From: Gymnogyps californianus
Taxonomy: Eukaryota > Chordata > Aves > Accipitriformes > Cathartidae
Direction: 5' to 3'
Length of the DNA: 64,000 bases
NCBI RefSeq assembly: GCF_018139145.2
Contig: NC_059486.1
Location: forward strand, 6,510,001 to 6,574,000
Program-made: the position numbers and the translations under genes
Part shown: positions 1-13,900 of the stretch, piece after piece
Position numbering within the stretch: position 1 is the first letter of the stretch
How the letters are laid out: the number at the start of each line of letters is the position of its first letter
Notes under the pieces: generated by a model
Seen by the model: only the letters and a program-made list of their open reading frames with translations
Databases searched by the model: none
What the model was told of the DNA's origin: nothing

Positions 1-3000
1 TTTCAGCCTATGTTTCCAGTTCCAATGGACTTCAAAAGAGGAAGATACTCCCATTAATGTTTTGCATGATAACGAGTTAGGCAAGCATCATTTTTGGATG
101 CAGTTGATGGAAGACTGGTTACTGCCAGTGCCAAGTAGGCGTCTTAGTTGAGACTATCAAATGATGTCTGTTGTATTAAACGCTTTGTTGGATTTCCTGC
201 TTGGAAAGTGATGCATGTGCCAGGCAGACAGAGTTTTCTATTTTGGCATTAAAGCAATCTTGGCACCCAGTGCAAACTGTTTACTTTAAAACCTTAATTT
301 TAAATATAGTTTTGAAACATACTTGGAAGTGTCTGCAAATCAACAGTAACAGATAGGAGACTAGAGCATCGTTTCCTTAATTCCTGTGTCCTTTTGAAAT
401 ACCTTAATCTGCTTTGCTTTATGTGAGCCGCTTTGTGCATGATTTATTCACGCATTGTCTCTTGCTGAATTGGACAGTAGCTGAAAGACAGGTAGGAACT
501 GAGAGTACAAAAGAACATAACGCACAGCAACATTTAAAGTCCTTTTAGTATCATTTAACCCTTTCTTGTGATATACCACTGGTGGAAGGAGAACATATTC
601 CATCTTGCTGAGCAGTCAACAGAAATTGTCTGTGTTAGGATCTTGAAGGGCACTCTCCAGTCTGCTGCAAAGCCAGTGGACATGCTGACATGCAGCGCCA
701 TTAATTTCCACCTAGCAGAAAGGTTCTTTAGAGTGCCAAGCGTGACGCCAGAATACAAAACACTTCATTCATCAAAGCCGTAAGTAAGAAACTCTGTGTT
801 TTTGGTTTTAGAAGTAACTTTTGTACATTTATGACTTTTTCCACATTAAACATCATTTATGGTTTGGAAATTGTTCAGGCAAGAGGCATGTGGTTTCTGC
901 TCCCGAATATCAGCAGCAGTTTTGCTAGGTTCAGTCTCTATTTTAAGTTGACATTTTTTGGGCTTTTCATTTATCTTTTGGGTGGACCTCTTTGGAGCAA
1001 GCTGCCTCAAGGAGAACCCATAACCTTCTTTCTAAATGAACACTAAGTGATCTACTTAAGGTGAAGAAGATGATATTGGCATAGGGAATTTGGGTTCGGA
1101 GACAGGCTTCTGAAAAGTACCTGGTGAAGAACTACCTTTTCCTGGGATGTTCCCTCATCAGAGCAATTGCTGGAACAAATTGAGAAATAGGAATTTCACA
1201 CCTGGACTTTGAGACATGAGTTGATAGGTTTTTCCATAGGCAACGTGAGAACTTATGGAGTAGCTGTTGAATTTTCAGTTAATTCTATTCGTGCTGAATA
1301 AATGGTAAAGGGCTGATGCAAGATCTTGGTTTATGATCTAGGAAATCCATTTTACAAATTTTACTGAGATTTCAAGGGCCTCCTTTTGCAGGCCTTTCTA
1401 TGCGTAAGTGCCACATTTCAAGTGAGAGTGGATGGAATTACATAAATATGTTCTCTGTGTGTATCGAAGCAGAGGAGACTCTGTGGGTTGGATGTGCTTT
1501 TGTTCCTGCCTGCAGCATTTTGGATTCTAGTGCTAATTATTTCTTTAGCTGACCAGGCAGGACAGGATTTAGAAACAAGTGCCATTTTTTCCCTTTCTGT
1601 ATTCAGTGCTCTGTCCAAGAAGAGCAACGTTTCTTTCACCTGTCTAAACGCTCTGCGAGGGCCCAGTTCCGCTCCATGCTGAGTCCAGTTACTCCACTGA
1701 CTTACTCATGACGAATAAATGCTGTGGGGTGTCTGAATGCAGTGACAGCTACTGCAGTGCACAAACTTTGAGAGGTGCTAAAAGCTCTCAGTCAATGCCT
1801 TTGTGATTCTGGGGTTTGTAAGAATGTAAAAATTGCCTTGCTGGGCCACACCAGTGGGCTGGTTCTGTCCAGCCAAGGGTTTTGTCTCTGGCAGTGGTAG
1901 CAGGAGATGCTATTTAGAGGCAGCTTTCAAGCTTGGCCACTGTCGGGGCTACATTCACCTTAGACTCCCCAGACACTGCCTCCTGTCTGTCCTGAGCAGC
2001 GCCTGTTGTCCTCTCCCCAGAATCTCTGCTCTGGAGCTCCCTGCTCCCGAGGATTAGAGACCCCTTTTCTGCAAGGAAACCAGTGCCATCGCGTGGGATT
2101 CATCCTGCAGAACTAGCAGTGCAGAGGGAATCCCTGCTGTCTTTTCTGAGGTGTGCTACCAAGAAAAATAGCACTGAATAGAGGTCTTGTTTTATTTCCC
2201 TGCTCCTGCCTGAATAAGGAATGAATAAAGACATGTCCTGCGATGTGTTAGGGGAGTTTCTTTCACTTTTTGGCCCTTTGCTTCACAGCCCAGCCACTTT
2301 TGGTGCTGGGTGCCTCTGTCTGTCTCTTCTCTGGTGCAGTGATCTTGGAGACTGAAGTTTGCAAAAGTTCCCTCCAGCAATAGCCCGCGCAAAGTTGTCT
2401 GGAGCACAGCAAATGATGCCTAGCGCCTCTGGAATTTGGGATAGAAACCTGCTTGGAGGGGAAATATGTTGCAGCTATATTTTTACATTTGTTTCCTCTT
2501 TAATGTTTGATTGTATTCTTCCATTACGTGACCATGTTTATCCCTCTGTCTGTGCTGGGCGAACAGCAGCACTAAATTTCAAGGAGAGAAAACAAATATT
2601 TTTGTTTGTTTCCCTCTCTTGCCTAAACTTTTTGCGTGTGCCTACTTTGTATCCCAGCTGCTTCTGCAAGTCTAATACGCCTCTATTTCTAAACCTGGTT
2701 TCTCCTTCCTGGTGCCCTGGGCTAGGGGCTTGGAGCGTTTATCTCTGGCCTCCCATAGCAGAACAGCCTGTAACAGCGGGGTTTTGTTCCCGTCCTCCCT
2801 GGGTCAGGACCACAAGCCTACGCTTGGTGGTGCAAGCTCTCCTAGCTCAGTCTGCAGCTTGATTTGTGATGGTTTCCCAATAATGGGAAGAGATGATGAA
2901 AGCAAGGAAAGACACACAGATGGGGAAAGATATCTTAGGGCTGCCAGGGCAGCTGTTCGAGATCTCTGAATCAGATGGAGACAGAACTCCACCACCCTCA

Positions 3001-4210
3001 GCTTCCCCACCCTCAGCAAGCCATCTCCCATGTGCAAAGCAAAACCAGCCCCACCCCAGCTGTGCCATTTTAGCTAATGGCCTAGTTAATAAATGGCAAA
3101 TTCCAAGGGTAATCCTGTCAAAGCCTTTCTGACATCCCCATTGATAATATTAACCACAAAGTGCTCCCCGGCTCATCTGATTAATACCAGAAGAATTCTA
3201 CTTGATTAGATCATTACTGAGAGGAAATATAGGAAAGGCAAATATTCCAGGGAAAAATCAGGCTTTAGACAAGGGGGAAGGTCACAAGCGTCCATGGTTT
3301 GTAAAGTTTTTCACCTGGTGGAGAGGGAAAGATTTGTGATTGTCTTCTGCTCTCTGACAACCCTTGCAAGAGTATGCATGTCCCAGCCCTTCTTCTTTGC
3401 CTGTAACTCATTCATGTCATGTTGATATGAGCAGCTATAAGCCAAGCAAGTGCATACATCTTCGAAAGGTTGGAGACTTTGAATGTAAAGTCCCAAGGGC
3501 AGAGACCCATGTAATTGTTTCCTTGAAAAGTCTGGCAAGGTCAAATTAATGCAATTTCAGATCTTGGCACACCACTGAGAGCGGAGGGAGGAGCAGAGTT
3601 TCTTTCTCTATCCCCTTCCCTGGAAAAGCCGGGATAGTAGTTTGGAGGCTGGGTAAGAAAGCCAGTATTTTGGGAAAGATACTGGGCTGCTGCTCTCTTA
3701 TTCTTTCCTACCCTTTCCAGAACTGTGGTTCTTAGTTGTCTTGTGTTGAGATAAGTGACAACTATTCATGCTTCTCAGGCTGCCTGCAGATTCAGGCAGG
3801 CATCACAAGATTCCTTACATATGGGCTTTTAAGTATTTATCGCCTTGCAGACTTCTAGACATGATGGTGGTGGTGGTGATGTCGGCTTTTTTTAATAAAT
3901 GTCAAGATTGTGATACAGAAGATGAGTAGAGCAGTTCTTCGTCCCTGTCTTGTGATGCTGGCTTTGATACCTGTGTTGCCTGCGTCCTTGTTTCTTCGTC
4001 ACTGTGAAGTACAACAGGGTTTGGTCATATAGATAGAATCGGAACAGGAGCAAACAAACACTTGGGCACACCTGAGCGGTTGTTAGCTGTGTGTGTCACC
4101 CTGGCAGCTCCCTAAAACTGGAATCTGCTTTACTGACCAGAGCAAGTATTAATGGGAAAAGATGTGTGGAGGAGAGAAAAGAGCAGGTGTTTGGAGTTAG
4201 ATATGATTAG
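1..4210. other. Intergenic DNA, no gene recognised
   Basis: No ORF here has a recognisable domain, and the open frames are short and overlap on both strands as chance ORFs do. Base composition is ordinary vertebrate with low CpG. A short TGG-type triplet run lies near 3865-3880. I see no promoter-like CpG island, tRNA or clear interspersed repeat. It lies well beyond the probable end of the minus-strand HIC2 transcript. Confidence 0.6.
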
Positions 4211-4211
4211 C

Positions 4212-4470
4212 TGATGTGTGTAAATACTTGATGGGAGGGAATAAAGAGGATGGAGCCAGACGCTTCTTAGTGATTTCTGCTGCAAGGGTGTTTGAACATA
4301 GGAACAGGTTGCCCAGAGAGGCTGTGGAGTCTCCATCCTCAGACATAATTCAAAACCCAACTGGACATGTCCTGGGCAACCTGCTATAGTTGACTCTGCC
4401 TTGAGCAAGGGGTTGGACTAGATGATCTCCACAGGTGCCTCTAACCTCAGAGGTTCTGTGATTCTGTAAC
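4212..4470 (+). mobile_element. CR1 LINE 3' fragment, internally deleted
   Basis: The stretch carries signature pieces of avian CR1 in the right order: a GGAGCCAGACGCTTCTTAG block near 4255, GGAACAGGTTGCCCAGAGAG at 4301-4320, the block ending in CTGGGCAACCTGCTATAG near 4390, and GGTTGGACTAGATGATCTCC at about 4411-4430. It ends in the tandem GTGATTCTGTAA-type CR1 3' end at 4470. Between the GCCAGACG block and GGAACAGG roughly a hundred bases of the usual CR1 sequence are missing, so the copy has an internal deletion. It is 5'-truncated like nearly all CR1 copies and cannot code for protein. This is one of the two strongest lines of evidence that the host is a bird. Confidence 0.93.
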
Positions 4471-4864
4471 TATGCTTGCAAAATACCTCTTAGAGGGTAG
4501 TTGAGATAAGTTGGCTTGGGAGGTGAAACTAGCTTCAGAATTTCTCATAGATCCCTGGAAATATCCCAGTTAAAAACAGCTCTCCATATTTTATTTTTTT
4601 TTAAAGTTGGTTTTTTTCCAGGCTGTGCTGGAACATAGCCTGCAGACTAATTGATAATCACAGCTGGGGAAAGAGGTGAACTGTAGTACCGCAGCAAAGC
4701 CAGTGGAAAGAAGAAATTTTTAAGCTGGCTCACTTATTTGAGACAATCTGGCATGTAGCTACACTTCAGTCCCTGCCCCCAAAGCGTGGGGCTATGCCAT
4801 TCTCTGCTAAGATAGCAAGCTTGGCATTTGCCTTAAGGTATGAGAAGAGGATCTAGGAGGTCTA

Positions 4865-5266
4865 GAAGAGGAGAGCTGAGAGAGCCTGAGGCTCTTAAAC
4901 AAGAAGAATGAAGGAGAAATGTGATAACGTCATGAAGTAGTAAAGGGCTGGAGGGACAATACAAGTAATACAAGGAGAATGGGTATAATTTGTTCTCCAT
5001 ATCCAGGGCATATAGAACAAAATTTCAAGGTTTTTAACTACAGCAAGACATTAGGAAAAAAATCTTTATAGCAGTAAAGCTAATGAAGCCCTGGAATAAA
5101 GTGCAAAGGTGACTGTGGGGTCTGTGAAGGAAATATTTAAAACATATTTTATATGTATAAAAATTTCAGTCAAGGATGGCAGACTGAGCTGACCTGCCTT
5201 TGAGCAAGGAGATGGCTGGACCAGAAGGTCCCTTTCTGTCCTCAGTTTCTGTGACTCCCTGGACAG
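4865..5266 (+). mobile_element. Diverged CR1 LINE 3' fragment
   Basis: An older CR1 copy in the same orientation as its neighbour. Recognisable pieces are GAGCTGAGAGAGCCTGAGGC near 4872, the block GACATTAGGAAAAAAATC near 5047, a CCCTGGAATAAAGTGCA block (the 'ACTGGAACAGG' position) near 5089, and the terminal GGCTGGACCAGAAGGTCCC near 5213 followed by a TTTCTGTGACTC end. Divergence is much higher than in the 4.2-4.5 kb copy, with indels, so it is an older insertion. It has no coding capacity. Confidence 0.75.
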
Positions 5267-7750
5267 TGAGAGTTCATATGCCGCTGAGAGCTTGCCTGTA
5301 GGAAGAAGCTCCTCTTGCTTTCCCTCACTTAGATCCTAACTCACGGGAAAGCAACAGAGATCCCTTTTACCCTGTGGTTTTCTTACCCTTGGACCTTCTC
5401 AGAACATGAGATGCACCATCTTGTGTGGCTTTTCACATCTGATGATGTCACCAAGTTCAGAGTTAGCCCTGGGTCCAGCTCCCCTCTTTGCAGAGAAGGT
5501 CAATATCAGAATTGGCCTTTTTGTTGTGCTGAATGCTGGTTGTTCTCCTTCCCAGTCAATAGCCTTTCTAGAAGACCTGTGCACTGACTAGTTTAAAGCC
5601 TAGCAATCATATAACTTGCTGCCAGTGTCAACGTGTGTAAAAATGTCATTATATGCTGTGGTGGCTCCTAATATGGAGCAATTCGTTAGGAGAGGGAGTG
5701 TGGTGGAAAGGCAGGCAATCTGCCTGGTGTGGGAGAGGCAACCATTGCTTGTTAACTGATCTTTTGGGAGGAGGGGAAATAAGTTGATAAAAATAATAAA
5801 AGGTTGTAACGCAGAGTAATTTGGGCATCAGTTCCTGTACAAGAAACATCTCTAATCCAGTGAAGGACTTTCAATCCTGATCTGACACATCCATAGGGAA
5901 TTCCCCACCAAATGTGTCTTATTCCCCTCCTGTTTGCGCCCTCCCACACCCTGTCCCAGGCCACAGATAACATTTTTAGGCACACTCTGAGTAAGCACGA
6001 GGGACTGGATCCCACTGGAAAAGCAGGCAGTTGGGGAGATGAGGTTGCTTGCTTTGAAACGTCTTCTCCAGAACCTTCTTGGCTTCAAAATCGGCGTTGG
6101 GAATTCACTGGCAGCTGAGCAGGGATTTTCAGGCTTTCATTGGGTTCTAAGTGGGGAAACTGAAATCCCTGAGGAAAAGAAGTGTCCAAGTCCCTCTGAG
6201 GCTCCAGATCATAGTACCTTTTCAGACCGTCTCCCATTTGTCCCTTAAGTGGAAGGCACTGGCCTCAGCTGTCTTCTGCTTTTTGCAGCCTGTGCTTTAG
6301 AGGGGGCTTCTCAAGTGTGGGTTGGCGTCACGCTGCCCTGAAGAGTCAAAACCCTGTAACGTGCTGAGAGAGCAGACTCTCCAGTCCTGGCATTTCTTTA
6401 TATTCCAGCCCACAACCATTCCCTTTCTGAGAAACCTAACCACTTTGTCTCCTTTATTCCCTCCCTCTCAGCTCCCTGGACACGTCTACTGCCATGAGAT
6501 GTCTCAGCCAAGGATTTTGAGCCAAGATATGAGGGAAATGGTTTAACCAGATGTGTGCCCATGCCTGCAACACTGAGCTTTGAGATGCTGATATTTAAAA
6601 AGCTTGTCATCTCCCCTGCCTCCCAGCAGCAAGGTGAGTAATGGGTGGGACAGCAGCATATCCAGAAAAACACCTCTTTTTCAAGGGGAAGGAGAGGAGG
6701 TTATAATTCGACTGTAAAAACTTGCTCCAGGCTGAAAACTTGGCAAACAAAAGCTTAGCTTAAGAGTGATTTAAAAGGAAACAACAAAAAAGCATAAAAT
6801 AAATCAGGGCAGTCATTTTGGGTGGAGATGAGGGTCCAGAGCTTAAAGATCATTCTTTAGTGGGGGAGGAGAAGGAACCGCTCAAGACAGAGTTGAATTT
6901 GGCTCTTAGCCCTACTATAACTAAGCCTTTCAAAGCCAGGAGAATAAACTGAATACACGTCCAGTCCCTGGCCTCTCCCTTTACCCATTTGTTAGAGGAA
7001 AGCAAGGCCCTATGTACTCTTTAAAGCAGAGCGGATGCAGATATGGTGGCATTAGCCGAATTCCTCCTATTGCCACTTTCTAGATATGGATTTCCCTGTA
7101 CCTTAAATTGTAAAAGCACATAAAGTCACCGAGGCTCAGCTTGCCTAAGGGACAAAGAGGGACATCTGTTGCTCTCAGCATTATGGATCTCCTCAGGCCC
7201 TCTCTCACTCTGTGCCATACCACACCTGCTGCTCAGGATCTGTGCCCTTCTGCTGTCAGCATTGCACAGTGCCACTCCTTAACAAGCTGAAGAGTTGAAC
7301 AAGAGGATGATCGCTCCTTGCAGCCCTTACATGGGCTGACTCCTCCAAAGTCCCAGGCTCACAAAGCTAAGGAAGAGGAAGGAGAGCTGGCTGGCTGCAT
7401 AGCAGCAAAGACCATGAGCACAGAACATGCCTCTAGAGGGAAGGCTTTTCCAGACCATTACCTAATGTGCATGGCACACATGGTTGGCAGCACAGTTGGC
7501 ACAGGCCTTGAAAAACACAGACGAGGCCCAGCCAGTTACCATGTCTTTTGTCATCTCCAGATCCCTGGGCCCCTCCAGCCTGTGTGCCCATACATAATTA
7601 CATTGCAGACTCCCTTTGTAGTGCTGTCACTGTGTGATTTTCCTGATGGCCTGGAGCCTCCACACATCAAGTTAGGGAGGAAAGTATAATGCTGGCATTT
7701 TAGACAAACCCCTCAGCCTACTGAATTACCTATCCAATTGGATATATGGA
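5267..7750. other. Intergenic DNA, no gene recognised
   Basis: It lies between two CR1 remnants. Open frames are short (under about 95 codons) with no recognisable family. A faint MIR-like block (GGGGAAACTGAAATCCCTGA near 6153) is too weak to call. I see no regulatory or RNA gene signature. Confidence 0.55.
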
Positions 7751-7754
7751 AAAA

Positions 7755-7905
7755 GATTTCGCAGTGAGAGTGGGTTAAGCACTGGAACAGGTAGCGCAGC
7801 AAGTGTATGAAATCTCCATCTTTGGAGATTTTCAGAACTCAATTGGATAAGGCCTAGAGCAACCTGACATAGCTTTGCTAACTCTCCTTATTGCTATGCA
7901 CACTT
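7755..7905 (+). mobile_element. Diverged CR1 LINE 3' fragment
   Basis: It matches the CR1 segment that begins 'CACTGGAACAGGTTGCCCAG': here CACTGGAACAGGTAGCGCAG at 7781-7800, then AATCTCCATCTTTGGAGATT near 7810, CTCAATTGGATAAGGCC near 7837 and GAGCAACCTGACATAGC near 7857. The final 3' hairpin and octamer repeats are not recognisable, so the 3' end has been lost or has diverged. It is the third CR1 in under 4 kb and all three point the same way. Confidence 0.8.
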
Positions 7906-10900
7906 CTAAAACAGCCATCCCCTCGGCTGCCTGATGGAGTGCTTTGGCTGTAGCAGGTACCAAGGAACAAAAGGCTAAATGAATGATCAAAGGCTTGTAG
8001 ATGTAAAGGACCCATTCTGAAATTTTCCCTCCCATTGCATGGTTAATACATGTTCAGTTCCATCAGCTTAAGTGACATGGGCAGTTGTGGTTTGGATGGG
8101 ATGTTACCTAATTCTGCTCAAAATAGGCCTTCTTTGAAGGGCAGCACAGCTTAAACCTCTCTGGCTTTTGTAACAGGCTTCATAGTTTGCTCGCACATGT
8201 TTTTGTATGTGTTCAGAGATCCTCCCTTCAGGCACCTCAAGGCTGTCTGAAGAACTTAGTGCTCTCCAGCAGCAGACAGTGCCAGGCTTTGCTTCATATA
8301 AAAGAAATGCACTTTAATTCTGTCCTTTCTCCAGGCTTAATGAGGCAGGTAGAACCAGCCAATACAGAAACTTTTAGGATGAGGTCTATTTGTTAAGAAG
8401 GCTTGGAGAAGCTTTGCTTGTGCTTCTGGCACTGTTGTTCTTGCAGTATTAAGAGATTTCTTACCTATACTGGTATACTGTACAATTTGAGATCAGGTTG
8501 TGAAAGCATCACCTTTCTGAATATCTCAGTAGAGTCAACTCTACTGAGATGTTGAGGAAGGTTGTTCAAGAGATCTTGTTAAAGGGAAAGAAGCCTCATC
8601 TTTTAGTCTGCTCTTATGTTTCAGTGCTGACACTTTCGTGTATTGTCATTTCTAGGGAAGACTGAAGCCACTGAGCATGGAATCTAGCCCGTCTTCTAGC
8701 TCCCCACGTGCAGCAAAAACATTTACAGACTGATCTTCTATGGCTTCTTTCAAGCACTGGAGTTTCCTGGTGTTTATGTTTTCAGGGCACAAGCAACCCC
8801 AGGAAAGCTGCTTTTCAAAAGGTATGTCATCTCTTGTTTAGACTAGAAAAACTGAAAAGGGAAAAAAAGAAATTAAAAAATTTACCTTTGGCATCAAAAC
8901 AAAGCAAGTCTTTCTTTTTCCTAAGCTTCTTTAACAGTGCCTTGTGCAAAAGAAAATGAAACTGTAAAATTACTTAACAAAATGGGGATGAAGGTAAAGG
9001 CAAGGTACTGGCGTTGGAGATAAGGTTAAATCAGAGCCCAGCAGAAAGAACATGGCAGTGGAAGAAGTTTAACAAGTTCATTTTATGTGCTACTGTGTCA
9101 TGCTTCCCTTTGTTGCTCAAGAATGTTGCTTCACTGGTTCCTAGGGTGTGAAAGGGCCATGCTGCTGGGAGGATGTGCCCCACAGACCATGCATGAGCGA
9201 CTGTTGGGCTACCTGACTCCGACAGAAAGGGTGATCCATCTGAAAATCGTTGTTTTACTTGTATTACAGTTTTGCTATGGACCAGGAACTGGTCTGGACT
9301 TTGTGGTCAGAGGTCTTCTGTAGTGTGATACTTTGCAGAACAGTACTGTGCAGGGCAACAGTGTAATGAGAAGTAGGCAGGCACTCCAACCAAATCAAGG
9401 GAAGTTAATATGCCTCTGTAGAAAGTATGCACAGTGGTCAGCAGGTTTGGAAGATACCCATCTTGTAAGGAGTTCAGGAGATCAAGCTAAATGCTCTCTA
9501 AAATAATGGAGATCCCTCTCACCTTTGCTGCCTTCGAAGGAAAGAAGCAGGACAAAGCACTCATAGACTGTTTTGTGTGTACACATATAAAGCAAAGCAC
9601 AGGAGGAGCCTGACAGACCTTGTCGGGAAGAGTAGAGTGCACTGTGAGTGCGTGACAAGCCCTGGCACTGCCATCGGTGGCTTGAAGCCAGGCTAGGTCA
9701 GAGTTTACACCAAGGACTGACATCTCTCCTTCCCGCCAGTGTTTATACACATCCTAAACTGCTATTGCACAATCTGGTGTGAGTGGCACGCTCTGCTCAG
9801 AAGAGACCTGAGACTGGAAGAGCAGGCTACATCTGTCTGTTAGGCAGGACTGCAATGCACTGCTAGAGACACCCAACCCTGCTTGCTTTCCTTCCGCTCC
9901 TCCAGTTCTCACCTGCACCCCCAGTGCTGAAACAAAGACTCCCACTAAAAGCAAAGAAGTAGCTATAGCGGAAGATTCCCTAGTTGCTGCCCACATGCTG
10001 CCGCTGCTGCAGGCTGTGGCTTGTGTGATGACAGCAATGATTCAATTAAGTGATTTTTGAATCCTTCCTCTTATGGCAGTAAGTCCTTTGTGTGGACACT
10101 CTTAAACCAGTTAGAGTGACCAGGAACTCATCAAGTGTAAATTTGTAAAAGAAAAGGAGGCATAACTCTGCTTCCCTTCTTTTTTTCTGTCTGTTGCCTC
10201 TACCTAGATGCACAGCCAGGCAGTTTGATGACAGTGCTCAGCTGGTTTTTAGCTCTGCCCCTCTGGGAGAAAAGAAGCGAAAAAGTGATCAGCCTCCTCC
10301 ACCATTTGTTCTGCCCTTGGTGATCTCAAAGCTTGCTCCAGAGCCCACCTTTGTGAGCTCCGAGGCTGTTCATTGTAACTGCCCTTTCTACCCATTCCAG
10401 CCTAAAAGACACTTTATAGGCCTTTGCTGTAAAGGACCACACTTCACATGTAAAAGACTCAGAAAAGCCAAGGTATGACTCCTGTAACAGCTGTAACTCA
10501 GACCTTTTTGCACACATATTATTTTTATTTAATATAGATGGTGTTAACATTAATGCCTTAACCCTTGAGGAAGCTAGCTAGTTTCCAGGTCGATATGACC
10601 AGGGAGCTGGCTAATTTCCAGTGTTTTGGGGAGAGAGCCAAGAAGTGCAATGCCAGGGTGTTTCTGGCTGCTGGTGTTCCTGAATGGAGCACATCCGGAT
10701 CTGCGCTTCATCCTGGGCTTCCACCCACTGTCTGCCACCCCACCATCCTCTGCTTGTGCTGTGGGCTAAGTGTCTTTAATGGCAGGGCTACAAGTTGCCA
10801 AGCCGCAGCTGCATGTTGTGATACCGTCAACCAAAACACCTAGAAGGGGACAAACTGGCAGCTTATTAACCTAGCCATACAAGGCTGGTGGCTTAAGAAG

Positions 10901-13900
10901 AGACAGCCACCTTGGTCTGGGAGTTTTGCGTGAGTAAGATGTAGCAAAAAAGTGACACCATCACCCATGCACCCGCTGTTACTGAAATGTGGATCTAACC
11001 AGGAAAAGGCTGTGGCAAGCGGGCAGGAGAGGAAAAGGGAAGGGGGATTTCAAAGACCACGGCCCAGAGAAAGAAAACCCTGCGTTCGTGCTTGCGTCAG
11101 TAGCCTGTCTGTGTGCTGACCCCAGGCTCACCTGAGCCTTGGCAAAGCTCCCCTTTGTTCTGTGTTGGCGTTCAGAATCCAGAGTTATCCCACAGCCACT
11201 TTGTGACCCGTTCCACCCAGACAGCCTGCCCATGATTGCTTCATAAAGCAAGACCCAGGAATCAAAAACAGAGCATGTTTCCTGAGCAGAGATGGAAAAC
11301 AGCTGTGCTGGAAAAAAGGAGGGGTTTGCTGGCTGAGCAGTGGAAAATACAGATCAAGGCCTGGTTGTGCAATCTTCCCTGGCTGGCCTTTGGCTGCTAT
11401 TGTGGCCAGGGGACCAGCTGGAGTTGGCAGGAGGCTGCTGCCAGGCGATGGGGGTAGCGAGAGCCTCTGGTGACAAGGCTAGAAACCCAGAGCTTAGTTC
11501 TGCACATTTTACAGATGCCTGGGAGGCTGATAAGTGACATCTGGTGATGCTGCACTCTCCACTGTCCTATGGTCAGATCTGTCCGGCCAGTCCCAGATGG
11601 CATTTGAATGGCCAGGCCCATTACTGTAAAGGCACACAGATCTGTAGGGCTACAGAGAAGCAGCATCTGCCCAGGTGTGGAGCTCGATTCCTGCCTAGTG
11701 CTCATAAAGTGCTCACTGTGCAGCCACAGCCAGGGGATGTGGTTATGTAGTCTGGCCAGGTTCCTGCGTCTGAATCCTCAGTGCCCGTACTGGGGAGTAG
11801 GTGCACATCAAACAACTAGACAATGTACACACATGCTGTGCAGGGACGCTGAGCAAAAAATCTTAGAGCTAGCATCTGCTCTGCCACCGCCGTCCTCTGA
11901 AATCAAGGGAAGGCTATGTCATGGTTTTACTAGCCTTAAGTGCTGCTTGCTTCAAGTCAGGCTTCTGGAAGAGTTCTTGGTTTTTATCAAATTCAAAATC
12001 TCTAACCAAAAAGTAAATGAACCAGCTGAGTCTGAATCCAGAGGCAAGGGGTGCGGGATTCTGTCTGGTTTTTTAAAATCTAATTATTGTGTGTAAGAAG
12101 GAGAGGATGGACAAGAACAGAGAGGGAGAATTAGGCCTTTGCTTCAGGGCCAAATTATCAAAAAAATTACCCTCTCCTGCTGAGAGAGCCCCGCAACATC
12201 TCTCCTCTCCCAGTGCTTGCTGTAACTAAGCAAGAAACTAAGGTAAGGGGCAAAACGGTGAGAAAGCAGAAAGCAAAGGAAGTAGCCAGGACCATCAATC
12301 ACCTCCTAGGCTGATCTATACCAGCTACACTGGCCTCTCTTCTTAGCACCTGGAACAGCAGAAGACAGTATGATGAATGTTTTTCACTCTATAGTATTGG
12401 AGCTATGGACGCACTGTAATTGCAGGAAGATCGTGCTTTCTTACAACTGGCTCAACCTACCGAGCTGAAACATATGGATTCAGATCTTGCTCTGCAGCAG
12501 TTTCCAATAGTGTTCATCACTAAGACAGCACAACTGCAGAGGGAAAAAAAAAACCAAACCCGATCACTGCTACAGAGCCCACAAAGGGAAAGAAGGAAGA
12601 TGTGGTGTGGTGACCTGTAGGAGGGAGGAAACTGCAGAACTGAGGCAAGAGCAGCGCCCAGAGCAGTTGTAGAGGGAAGCAATTTTGGTCCAAATAGCAA
12701 ACTTCGGAGTATTTTTGGCCCTCTATGCCAGGTTTTGTAATCCACGTACCTCAAGGTGAGGGGTAGGATGGGTGTTGGCTTCAGATGCTGGAAGAAGATA
12801 GCCTTAATGAAATTAACACCAAGAAACAGTAGTGTTACCAAAAGCATGCTGTGACCTGAGGCAAACAGTAATGTGCAGAGATGGATGAAAGCAGCATTAT
12901 GTTTGCAGTCTAGGGGCTAGGCTCCCAACTGAATGCAACCATTGCATTATTTGCGTTTTAGGTAGTTTGCTTCCTGCCATAAGGATCCCATAGTCCTGAG
13001 TTGGGAGCTGAAGACTATGTGTACCACATGGAAGGAGTGAGGGACTTAATGGCTCTGTTGATGGCAGCCCACCTCTCCTGTGGGAACCCCTTCAGTTGTA
13101 TTCTCAAGGTGCAGCTTACAGGGGGCTGCAGGAGGTGGCTCCCACTGCGCAAGAAAAGAACAAGTCAAAGAACAATGAATTTCGCTAAGGCAAATGCACT
13201 AGCTTTAGCTATTACTGATTTAAGCCAGGTCACACTAAACTTGGTACACAGCAGACTTTGCACAAGTTCACACAAAATTGATTTGTTTAAACCTGGGCAA
13301 CTTTGTAGTGCATCCAGACAAACAAAACCCAGATAGATACACAAAATTAATAGTTGGTAACAGCTTCAGCATTCTTAGAGCTGTTGAAAATTTGGCATTA
13401 CTTGCAGATAAAACCTCCTGTGCTTCGAAGTTTATTTTCAGTACCAAACAGGATGAAGGCATATTTTAGAAATAATTTGCAAAGTGCAGTGCTAGTCTTT
13501 TGGCTTTCACTGACCTGAAATTATTCTTTTTAAAAAAACCTGTCCTTCCCTTTTAACTTCTTAATGTGATATCAGTTATCAGAGTTCTCATGAAACAAAC
13601 AAACATTCTGCATCTGTATCTACTCAGCAGGGTCCAAATGGGACCTCAACAGTGGCTGAAACAAAATTTCATTTAGAAAAATTATAAGTTTTGTTCCCAT
13701 AGAAAAATTCCAATTTTGATGAAATTATATTTCCTGCAGAAAAGCAAAAACCAAACCTATCATTCAAAGGTTTGACTTGATGTCTGTTCGCTCTTCAAGA
13801 GGGAGAAGAGTAGTGGAGAGAAAGCAAGTGTGGGTTTGGGAGAAAAGAAGTCCTCCCAATAAATGGGGGCAATGAAAGCAGAGGGAAGAAAGTACAAATT

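Noticed and set aside
6140..6220. Possible MIR fragment (GGGGAAACTGAAATCCCTGA and following)
   Set aside because: Only one short block resembles MIR; order and spacing of the rest do not fit.
11608..12096. Open frame of 162 codons on the plus strand
   Set aside because: It begins with ATG but has no domain and overlaps other frames; there is no sign of a gene around it.
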